From positions 294,052 through 358,051 of the forward strand of contig VSDK01024294.1 of assembly GCA_009767595.1 (NCBI GenBank): a DNA stretch of 64,000 nt. The letters run 5' to 3'. This document shows positions 1 to 11,086 of the stretch, in pieces; within the stretch, counting starts at the first letter, position 1, and every line of letters begins with the position of its first letter. This DNA comes from Symbiodinium kawagutii (Eukaryota > Sar > Dinophyceae > Suessiales > Symbiodiniaceae). A program made the position numbers and the translations under genes. Under the pieces are notes generated by a model. It was not told the origin of the DNA, made no database searches, and saw only the letters and a list, made by a program, of their open reading frames with translations.

Positions 1-108
1 TTGCAAAGTGGCCCCCTCCTACACACTTACAGTATTCACGGCATTTCTCGACTCGTTCCGCACGCTGTTTTTGCAGCTGAGATTCTTGGACTTTCAATTT
101 CTCAACAT
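1..108 (-). CDS. Possible partial exon, coiled-coil-like frame
   Basis: The minus-strand frame is open to the window edge and reads like a charged helix (for example ESQLQKQRAERVEKCREYC). It follows the helicase exon at 210-258 on the same strand but does not look like the helicase sequence expected after motif III. It may be an insertion in that protein, another gene, or a chance open frame. Confidence 0.25.
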
Positions 109-209
109 AAAACCATCATAGACCCATCATAGACCCATCATAGACCCATCATAGAGCCAATATAGCTAGAACTTGGGCTTCAACATCTTCAACCAGCGTA
201 GCCCAGCGC

Positions 210-258
210 CTGCAATGTTGCAGACATGACGATCAGCTTCACCGTGGGGCAACAATGC
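210..258 (-). CDS. Helicase exon: motif III (SAT)
   Basis: Reads HCCPTVKLIVMSATLQ after the ATG codon split with the previous exon (AT + G). SAT is helicase motif III, which couples ATP hydrolysis to unwinding. Acceptor ...ccgag|GC; donor CAG|GC. Phase 0 at the end. Confidence 0.88.
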
Positions 259-3200
259 CTCGGTGCACCGGCAGCAACGGTCACCAGCATTCACCAGCCA
301 AATCCATGGTCCAGAAAACCATCGTACTAATCTGGTAAGCCAAACCACTCATCTGCTGGTTTTCTCAAGTCGTAGGGGACCCCAATTTATCATCCCTTTC
401 GAGTAACCAACCATAGCTAGTAATAAACCAACCATAGCTTTGGGCTTCCCAGTCACTGGCGAACGGTAGCACCATCTGCTGCAGAGGTCACAGCCACTGA
501 GCTTCAGGGCATGAGCAGCTTGATGACCATGGACAGGAGATCTGCATCTACGCCGCGTTCGTGCACCTGGCAGCAGGATCAGCGTCGCTTCCCATGGCGC
601 AGGGTAGATCTAGCTGTTGATGACCTAGACCCCCCTGTTGCTCTTTGATAAGAAATCAGCGATGTTTGCTTTAAATGAGGTGATTCTATTAACATGTTGA
701 TTTGCCAGCACTATATAATCATGAGGCATGAATAATGAGGCCACTGCAAAACTCATAAGCATCAATCAACCATCACGATCATCACGATCTATGAAATATG
801 ATTTGTCATTGTTCAGCAATTACTACCTGGCCTTGAATCATCCAAGATCTTTGGGACGCCGCATGTATACCCTGCCAATGGCATGGTTCCCCCGAAGCGG
901 AATGTTGGGTCTAGCCCTCACCCCTCATGGTAGCTTCACACAGGAGCCCACCCTGTGGGCCCTCGGAACTTCTGACCTTTGCTTTGCTCTGTATACTGGG
1001 TACCCACATCATCTTTGGGTACTATTGGTGCTACTTCCATGCTACCGACATATAGCGTGTGAGACAAATATGCTACGTGTTATAGCATTGAACCTATACT
1101 CTTCATGTGACCTAAATGCTATGTGCGACCTATATGCTACACATATCTGGTTGGTGGTTTCAACCCCTATGAAAAATAGTAGTCAACCAACCAATTGCTA
1201 ATAACCACCAGGGAAAATAAAAAATGACAATCAAACCACCAACCAGTAGTTGTTGAACCACTATTGCTGGACATTATCCCCTACTATCAACCATTACTAG
1301 CCATAAACAATAGAAAATCTCATGGTTCACCCCATTTGTTTAACCATAAGTTTGTTGCTTATTATTCCCTATTATAACCCAACATTAATGGCTACATCCC
1401 CTATAAAATAACCACATTTCATGTGAATGGTCACGAATCTCAACACGGGGCGGGTGCTGCGCTTTGACAGCAGCTGTTGCAGCAGCCTCATCGAGCACCA
1501 CATGTGTGTAGCGGCTGAAATCCTGGGAGCGCGGCTTCCAGGGAGTTGCGACTCCATCTGAATCAGCGAGTTGGATAATGGCTACCCAGAATTAATAAAC
1601 CCCCCGGTTGATTAACTAGGGGGGTTCCCATTCTAATGGAAAACCAAGGCTTTTAGGGGATACCCCCAATTAATAAACCTAGGGTTTATTAATCCTGGGT
1701 AGCCATTATAGGCTTCGAGCACTTCTAGTTGAGCAGTATCCAACTGGAGTATCACAACCTGGCCATCCATGTGACAACTAAATATGGGCTTAGAGCACTT
1801 TGAGTATCTTTTAGTTGGATATAAGGATAGTATCTGGATAATCGACCCGAGTTACTTAACCAAAAGTGCTTTTCATAAGGTCAAGGATGCCTGGATTTCT
1901 CTCGAAAAACATGTTTCCTTTTTGGGGTTGCCCCCTTCTGATTGAACCAAAGGCTTACACGTGAACATGATGCACCGAACAAAAGTGAAAATCCTCCTCC
2001 ACCTGTCTGGTGCATCCCAAGGAATCGTAGCTGGTAACCATGGCTGTGGCGGTTTGTTCAGCGAACTCGTAGAAATCCAACTATGGTAATGAACTGACAA
2101 TGGTAACAGCACACTTATAAAGTTATAACCCGTAGAGTGCAACTAATCATGGTTGTAGTACATCCCATCGTCACATGGCAGTGGGTCAAAACCCTGTACC
2201 CCTGGTTCCCCTATCATTCACCATTGGTTTCCTTATAAAATGGTTGGTCATTATCCCCTATTCTGGTTGGTTAATATTGACCCATAGCCACATCCAAGAA
2301 CACACAACTTCTGGGGAACTGAACAAGAGACTGGGAGGCCATGGGGATCACCACGGCGGCATGCTTCAGGCGCCTGTGCCTTTCCCAGTTTCATGGTTCA
2401 ATCGACCTGGGCAATCCTGGGAAACCATAGGAAATCCCTAAAATTGGTGGTTGAAACATGGGTATCTCCTCTAATTGGTGGTTCAAACCCAAGGCTTTCT
2501 GGTTTTCAACGTCCGGGTGTTTCTCAAGTCATAGGGCTACCCCCAAATCATCCCGGATATCAATCATTGTTTGTTCATAAACCAACCATTTTGGGGCTAC
2601 CTATGGCTGGAGAAACCATGGCATTTTCCCATCCCACGACGTGCCTCTGGATTGTTCACCAGTCGCTGTAGCAAATAGCCCACCGTCACAAAGCACAGCT
2701 TCCCATCGATGGTGTCGCCACTGGCGCGACGGTAGCGCCATCAAGGCCGCGCCAGGGGCCAACGTCGACAAGGAACAAACTGCAAAGAGCTCAGGTGGAA
2801 CATGATATCATATAATTAACTCAAATAACATGATACAACATGTAATATCATATAATTAACTCAAATAAGATGATATAACATGATAGAACAGTATAAAATG
2901 TGATATAACATCATGCAACATCATAAAGAACCAAAAAAAACGGAAGCTGAGCCATTGGTCCTTGACTTCTCAGTTCAATCGTGGTTGGGTTTTTTTGCAT
3001 CGAAGAATCGGCCACAGGAAATGTGAGCGGCAATGAATCCGTTCACTTTTCCAGGGCAAAGCTCTTGCTAATGGTATGTTTGATAGCGATAAAAAGAACC
3101 TGGAAGTGGTTGCTTCATGTTTGATCGTGGCTGATTGCACTTTATACTGATGATTGATGGTGGTCTTTCAACCCTCGTCATGATTGAAAGGGAAGTAGTT

Positions 3201-6200
3201 CATCCACAACCCCAGGAAGCTTCATGAAAAATGCGTTGCTCAGTATTTCACAAGGCAAATGGATCAAGACAGCGGATTTGGGTGACCAGTCTTAGCCGCT
3301 ACATTTAGATGAATGTAAATGGGTGGTTCTCAAAATAGGGGTACCCCCGCCCCCGGTATCATCCTTTATCAACCATCTCTGGGTAATAAACCAATCATGT
3401 TGGTGGTCCTAGGGCTTGAGAAACCACCAAATGAATGGGTTCATGAATGACGTACATCCAAAGCTGGTTTGTTACGTACAGTTGCTTGTGGTACTCCGTC
3501 ATAATGACAATGAACGAACCAACTACAGTAAGCATTAACCACTAGCCAACCATTTTCCAAACATTACTATTGCTTATCAAACCAGTTATAGTTGTTTTAC
3601 ATCCCCATTAACCAACCATTAACCAACCATTCACCAACCATTCACCAACCATCTAACAACCAACCAACGAACCAACGGCGAACCAAACGAAGGCCAACCG
3701 AACCAACGACCATAGCAGGGGCCCCCGCCTGATTCGATAGCCAACTGTGCCCTGCCCAATGTCCTGCGGCTGGACTGCGCAGGGTGGGCTTCCAACCCCT
3801 ATTCTTGGTAGCTCCTATGAGAAACCACCAATGATTAATGGTAATAATGGTAATTAATGGTAATCAATGGTAATTAATGGTAATTAATGGTAATTAAGCT
3901 TCTATGTTAATAATGGTAGTTGAGCTCCTATGAGTAGCCATCATTAATGGCCTGTGACCCCTCTAAAACCCTAGTTAATCACTAATTACTATTGTTGGTA
4001 CTTGATTATAGTATGGCACATTGACTACCATATTGATAGCTGGTAATAGGCAGATTTCTGGCTCATTTGGGATTAATCATTGTTGGTAATGCATTGACTA
4101 TTATAAATCGTCATGATTCATGGCTATAAGCTTTATGAAACTCTAGTTAATCACTATTATTGACCATAGTCTACCGTAGAAAGTCCCATGGTTGTACCCC
4201 CCACATAACCCCTATAAACCAAAACCTGACATCATATCAAACCTTGAAAATAATCACCAAAAATATAGTAATTTAAAAGGTGAGCCGCATCATTGACGCT
4301 TGTCCCGTTAGTTTCACTTATCAACTCACTTCAGAATGGTCACTAGGGAACATTATGATGGAATCCAAACCATTGGGATTATCGCTTTAAGACTAGCTTA
4401 CCAAGAACGTAGGCCCCCCTAGTCAGAAGTTACTTGCGCCATTCAACTATGATTATGTCTTCCATAACTAGTCCAACTCCAACCATTTACCAACCTCAAC
4501 CACCCAACCACCCAACCACCCAACCAACCCATGGCCCAACTGCTGGCCCAACCACAGGTCCAAGCGCAGAAACTCAGAACGGTCCGCTCCTCGCCCAGCA
4601 CAGAGGCAACACGCTTTGCAAGCCTTGGAGCTTTCCATCTGCGACCGATTTAATTTTCAGCCCAAGCAGCATCCAATCGAAGATTTTTTTTGGGTTGAGC
4701 ACTATTTGGGTTAATTATTTGGGTTAATTAATTTTGATAGAATCTTGAGATTCATTATTTGGGTGATTGTTATTTGGGTTGAGCATCTTGGGTTGATTAT
4801 TAATTGTGTTAATCTTGAGAATTATAATCCAAATAATTCATATAATCTTGAGCTTCATTATTGGGTTTCATTATTTGGGTTAAGCATCCAATCATGAGAT
4901 TCATTCTTAACCATCTTAATTATTTGGGTTCCCTTGCAATAAACCAATTGGGGTAATAAACTCATTTCTAGCAATAAACTTATTTCTGGCTGAGATTCAT
5001 TATTAACCAACTTAATCATTTCTAGCAATAATCCAATCTTATGGTGATTTCTAGCAATAAACTCATTTGGCTGTCTTCTTTGCTCGCCTTCTTTCCTCTC
5101 GTGGACTTCCGTCCAGTTTGATTGGACATTTGCACACAGCTCAGTAGAGTGCTTCTCAAAATAGCGGTACCCCCAAATCATCCAACGTCAACTATTTCTA
5201 GCAATAAACTCACTATTTTGTCGCTTCCCTCTTCTAAGAAACCACCATTGAGAGATTCATGGTGCTTGGTGTGCCAAGTTGGACTACCAGCGAGCTGCAC
5301 AAGGCTCTGACGTGACGGCAGCCATTCGCCTGCGACCGAAGCACAAACTGATCCGAATGTCTGTCGCCCGTGATCATCAACGGTTGATGGTTTCAACCCC
5401 TATACAAACCTGCTTGTCAACCAAGCAACCCTGGGTTAGTTTTGGGGAAAAATGAAAAATGTTTGAAACCACCAACCAGACAAAGTGATCAGAAGTCAGC
5501 AGAAATCTCTACTAGAGCTGCCAATGTTCAACATATTCACACAAATTTCACACTAAACCTGAATCCAAATCGTGGCAAGCCTGCAAAAAGTGAAGCATGC
5601 TTGCGTTCGTTGCCGCTGTGCTTGTCGGTGTGGTGATTGTTGCTTGCTTGACTGCTTGCTTGCGTGCGTGCCTGCCTGCATTCTTGCGTTTGTTGTTGAT
5701 TGGTTGCATGCTGCTTTTGCTACTGTCTGTTTCTTGGTTTGCTTATTTGTTTCAGTTTCTTTTGTTTGTTTATTGCTGTCATTTTTTCCCTTTCTTTGAT
5801 GGTTTGTTGTTCGTCTGTTGTTTTTTTGTTGCTTGATTGATTGCTAGTTGGTTTGTTGGCTTGATGACTTGCTTGTTTTTGATGGTGTGTGTGTTGTGTT
5901 TCTTTGTTTGTAATTGCAGTCGTTTTTTGTCAGTCGTTTGGCAATGCTTTACAGCTGTTTAAGCGTTTGTTCATGTTGATATTGCCGTTGTTTCTGGTGT
6001 TGGTGTTTGTTGGTGTTTGTCAGCGTTTGTTGCTTTTTGTCATTGCTGCTGCATCACCGATGTTCTTGAGGAATACCACACTGTTGTGCCAATTTCTCTC
6101 CCTATCAGGTGGCCGTTATCACATGTAATTCCATCATGGCTTCACCAGGGGCGAAAGCCTCCCACAGAAGCGGATTCTCCTACTTCGAGCAGTGTCACTC

Positions 6201-9200
6201 CTCAAGGTTCAATGACGTTGCCGGAATGTCGATGTGAGTTTCCTATCACCCCCCGGTGATGCCAAGAGTCACATCAACTTTTGAATTACCAGCGTCATGT
6301 CTATGTGCAATCTACAAACTGATACTGTTGGTCTGACTAATGATTGATCACTGATCACTATCAACCATGACTTATCATTATGTATTAGCCATCATTCACC
6401 AATGATTCATCACCCGTGAACATGTGCAACCTAAGAAAACCTTGGCAGGGGCGACTCCTCGACTCAGATTCAGCCGCTGGATTTGGGTCAATAACTCTTG
6501 TTCTTGTTTATTTCTGTAGCTTAATGGGGTTAATAATGTTTGAAACTGGGATACAATGACTGATATGTTTAATAATGCTTAATGATGGTGAATAATGGTT
6601 AATTAATAGTGGTTAATAACTCGTGTTCTTGCTTATTTCGGTGGCTATCAAGCATCGTAAACAACGTTGACAGTCATTGATCACCATATACCAACCATTT
6701 CGATCGCCATTTACATCACTTAACATCAACCACAAGGAACCACACTCCACCATTTTTTGGGGTTCGCTATTTTTGAGAAACACCAACAATCAACCACCAC
6801 CACCAACCACCACCAACCACCACCACCAACCACCACCAACCACCAAGCACCAAGCACCCCATCGTGGGCACCTGGGTTGTGTCACGACCATTCGGATCTC
6901 TTCTCCCCGGGATTGAGCATCCTTTGAAAAGCGCGGAGGTTAGCATCGGATCCGGTGAAGCCGTGATTACTTGGGGCGAGAGTTCAGCTACCTTGTAGGG
7001 TTCCCAAGGGATCATAACTGGCAATATGAAGATGTGGCTAGCTTCTAGTTCAGCTAGATCGTCTGGAGAAGTGGTTACGAACCATGGCCATAGCCCAATC
7101 ACCACGGTTACTAACCACTTGCTTGAGTGGGATGATCCACCAAGTGGTGAAGATTCTGGTGTGAAGATTCTGGTGTGAAGATTCTGGTGTGAAGATGGTG
7201 TGAAGATTGTTGTTTGATGGTTCATGGTGGTGACGATGGTGGAATCTGTGATAATTCTTTGCTATATGTGGTTAATGGTGATTGTGGTGGAATGTGGTGG
7301 ATTTTTGTTGTGCTAAGAATTTTCCTATAGTATATACCAGGGAGATAAGGGGCAAAGATGAGGCTACAATCGACACGATTGAACCGTCATGGCGTCAAGA
7401 TGCGTCAAGCTACCCAGTACCCCAGTACTCAGTACCCCTGGTGAAGGTCGGAATAGTTTCTGGTGCAATGTGCACCGCTTAGTGATAATTGGCATTGTGC
7501 AATTGGATATCTTGGTGGCGCAACTGTTGACAGTTCAATTTTTCGGGGTATATGGCTGTTTCTGAAAATCGGGGTACCCCCAAATCATCCAATATTTACC
7601 AGTTCCTACGCAGGTAGTATCAAAACCAAGCATTTTGGTGGGTAAGCCCATTTTAAGAAACCACCATATACTAAACCCCTGTCCCAAAAAAACCGACAAA
7701 TCTGCTGCTGGATCCAGTCACCCAGCAGATCGTCCATGTTTTCCACATGACAAATGAGCCCTCCCAGTCCCGGCGGCAGTCCCTGCCATGTCGCTGGGCA
7801 AAGCTTCATCTTAGCAATTTTCGCAGTGGGATTACAATGATTTGCCAAGATACCAACAATAATGGTTCATAATCAAGTAGCTGGCACTAATAATTGACGA
7901 TGGTTTATAGTAAGATAATAGTTATTATCATCATTATTGTTATTCTTATTACAATAATGGCGCACGAGATGATCTTCCCCAACTCAGAGTATCACCGATT
8001 GGCCCTGCTGTTCAATGCCTCAACACCAGCACGTTGCCGATAACTCGAAAAAAAGTGACTCGAGTCCAAAACCTGATGTCTCCGGTCCCCACCCCCAGTT
8101 GCGACGTTTTGTGCACAGGCAACGACCACTGGTGGTGCCACCAACAAAAACTCCCAATTTTCTCTCCATTCCCCACCTCCAAAATGAACTGCGGTAAACG
8201 AGTAGACTTGCCGCAGCCAGTCTCCCCTTGGATATGCGTCACCTGACACCACAAGCTGCGGCTTTTGGCGCCCCTCTCTGGTGTTGGTTTGCTTCGTCGG
8301 TCCCCTCTCTTCTAGGTTAATGGGAGGGGACCAGCCCCTTGAGGATTCAACTTTCTACATAATTCTTCTAGGTACGAGCGCCTACCCAGTACATCTGTTG
8401 AATGATGCTCGGGTGTCGCAGATTCTCACGAGTGCCAACTTGAAAGTCTCCGAATCAGGATGGTACCCTGGAATCTTGAACTAAAGTACCTTCCATAAAT
8501 CAGGCAACAAAATCACCCAACTGCTCAGCACTGGCCCAGCGATGCACTTTCGACCCCGATCCAGGTCCGCCAGGGTCCCGGACTCGATTCTCGCGAATGT
8601 GTCGAAGGATCCTGGCATCGATTCCAAGGTGGGTTGGGGAACCCTTCAGATCGATGGCTGGATGCCACGTCACGGAGATGTCACGGGTGGTGCCACATGG
8701 ATGTCCCACGGGTGGTGGATCACAACGGCCCGGGATTCGGGGTGTGGCCAGTGGCGGACCACACTTTTTCTCCCTAGGAACAGTGAAAAAGGCATGTCTC
8801 AGCCAAAGCGAAATGCCATTCTACATGGCTGTGACCCCGCAAATGCATGCAAATGCAACGTTGCCCGTTAAATTTCATGGATTTCCTATACATTTTCCTA
8901 CTACCTCGTTCTGAAACAAATACTCGCCCTGGGATGGTGGAGGGTAAAGTCTGCCCCATGGACACACAAAGCTAGAAGCAGCAAGGCATGTCAACCTGAA
9001 CAGCTGTACTTATTGCCTTTGTCAACTCAGAGAAATAACTGCGTCGCTGCTTCTACTTATAGATAGGTTTGAGGAAGGGATCACAGAAACCTTCAAGCTT
9101 TGAAGTTCTGACTGTGCCTGTGCTTTGCTGGGGCAAAATTGATGCTTGATCCTTCTGAAAAAAAATGTGTTAAACGTTATACTGAGGGTAGTCGTCTTTT

Positions 9201-11036
9201 GTTTTTTTCAAGTCAGGATTCAACCATGAGCTTTATAGCGAGCTATCCCCTCATATACCAATGGCGCTCAAGTTCTATTCCCTCAAATTTAGCCTGAAGG
9301 CAACCAAAAAATTGAGAACTTCCAAACTGAGGCGCTACGTTGGTCAACCCTTGCTTTCGGCTGGCTGATCGCCGTTTCCACAATGGACGATTTCGAGAGT
9401 GGAAGTCCGCTGCTGAAAATCTATGGTCTATGGCATCATGACTAGATTCATGGCTTCTGAGTGGTTTGCAAAGATATCATTGTTGCTGAACACCAGGAAT
9501 CAATCATCCATGAAAACCAATCTTAATCAATCATTTGGGTTCCTTTTTTTGCCAGCCAAACCTATAGTCATTGACGATCACTAGTATGCTTGCTGGAATC
9601 ACTTTCTGAAGTGTCCTTGGATCTTCTCATCTAAGTTGCATCAGCTTTCAGAATTTGACAGTTGGTGGCTTTTGCCCAAAACAATTTGCTGAGGAACCTG
9701 GTTCAACTCCAATTGCGTCCAAAAGCACATGTCCTTAAAGCCCAAACACCTGGTTCCCCCACCATTAACCATTGTTTTTCCCTATAAAATTATTGGTGAA
9801 CTTATCCACCACTTCTGTTGGTTAATATTGACCCATAGCCACATCCATGTTGTGGTCGAGAATTTGACGGTGCTGCCAGATTATCCTTCGCATCTATGCC
9901 TGCGCCACTGCTTCTGCCCGTGTTGTATACACGTGTGGCTTCTCAAAATAGGACCCAAATCGTCCAGGTCATTTATCATGTTTAGCTATTACCTATTATT
10001 GTAGCTCTTATTGTAGCTCTTATGAGTCCATGTTAACCATTATTGGTGGTCATTAGTTACCCATAATTATTACCTATAATTAACCAGCCCACGAGAAACC
10101 TCTTTATAGTAGCAAACCATCCATAACTTTGGGGCTCCCCATGACTTTAAACAACAAATGCTTGTGGCTGTGATCCAATTCATCAAAAGTTATATGCAAA
10201 AGCATTACAAGTGGATATGTGCCAAAATTGGGTAATCAATAACCAACCAAACAATGATCATTCTACCAGGAAAACATTGCTTTTGGAGGGTACCACTATG
10301 GCTTGGCACGTACCCAATTGGCTGTGGATCAGTTCACCCTTAGTCCCCCTGGTTCCCTTGTCATTGACCATTGTTTTCCCTATGGTTTCGTTGGTTCTTG
10401 ACCGCCATGATTGGTTGGTTAACTGCTTGACCCATAGCCATATATAGCTTGTATATCCCCTACTATTGTTGGTTATCATCCCCTATTATTAACCATTAAC
10501 CAGCTATAAATCACCATTCGTTGGTTAATTTTGACCCATAGCCATATCCATGTCTGCATCTACCGCACAAGGGCGCCACAACGTCACCGCCACAAGGCTG
10601 CCACAAAGGCCAGGGCCGCACGCCTCTCTCGGAACTCATCGATAGGTAGCTGCAACCTGGGAGCTGCAAAGGCAGTGGTTGACTTGTTTTTTAGTTGACA
10701 GGGATTGTTAATGATGGTGAATGATTGTTAATGATGGTTAATGATGGTTAATGATTAATGAAATCATCATTCTGAAATGATATTTGGTTGATGATGGCTA
10801 AGGAAACGTAGCTAAGAACTGGAAGAATCAACCAAATTGAGTTTTTTTGTTGACAATGATACTGCATGATGGTGAATGAAATAATCCTCAAAAGCTGGTG
10901 GTTAATTAATTATATTTCAAATAGATAGTAACGAGGGTTGATGCTGGTCCACAATCCTGTTGATGAAGTTGATGACTATTGAAAGAATGATTGAAGAACT
11001 GAACAATGATTGAACAATGATTGGACAATAAACAGT

Positions 11037-11086
<50 letters not shown>

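Larger units (their letters stand above)
1523..2644 (-). other. Helicase intron
   Basis: Contains palindromic elements of families E (1575-1708), B (2175-2292) and A (2515-2620), which make up about a third of it. No further exon recognised. Confidence 0.55.
2721..3728 (-). other. Helicase intron
   Basis: Holds an AT-rich direct repeat (2802-2925), a family A element (3321-3429) and AACCAACCATT tandem copies (3600-3690). Confidence 0.55.
5330..6871 (-). other. Helicase intron
   Basis: Holds a family C element (5384-5477), a long T/G-rich low-complexity tract (5600-6055) and a CCA-rich microsatellite (6780-6852) just before the next exon. Confidence 0.5.
6898..8176 (-). other. Helicase intron
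   Basis: Includes a 15-bp tandem (GTGAAGATTCTGGTG, about four units, 7147-7210) and a family A element (7553-7666). A GC-rich patch at 7720-7820 on the minus strand is open but matches no helicase segment. Confidence 0.5.

Noticed and set aside
728..1201. 157-codon plus-strand ORF
   Set aside because: Ends in a family C element, no motif, opposite strand to the helicase gene in whose intron it lies.
4434..4727. 97-codon plus-strand ORF with Pro/Thr repeats
   Set aside because: CAACCACC simple sequence, antisense to the LAKRVA helicase exon.
5572..6259. Cys/Leu/Phe-rich plus-strand ORFs as a membrane protein
   Set aside because: Product of a TTGC/TTGT low-complexity tract inside a helicase intron.
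6767..7225. 152-codon minus-strand ORF
   Set aside because: Made of CCA and 15-bp tandem repeats; the true 26-nt helicase exon within it uses its own splice sites.
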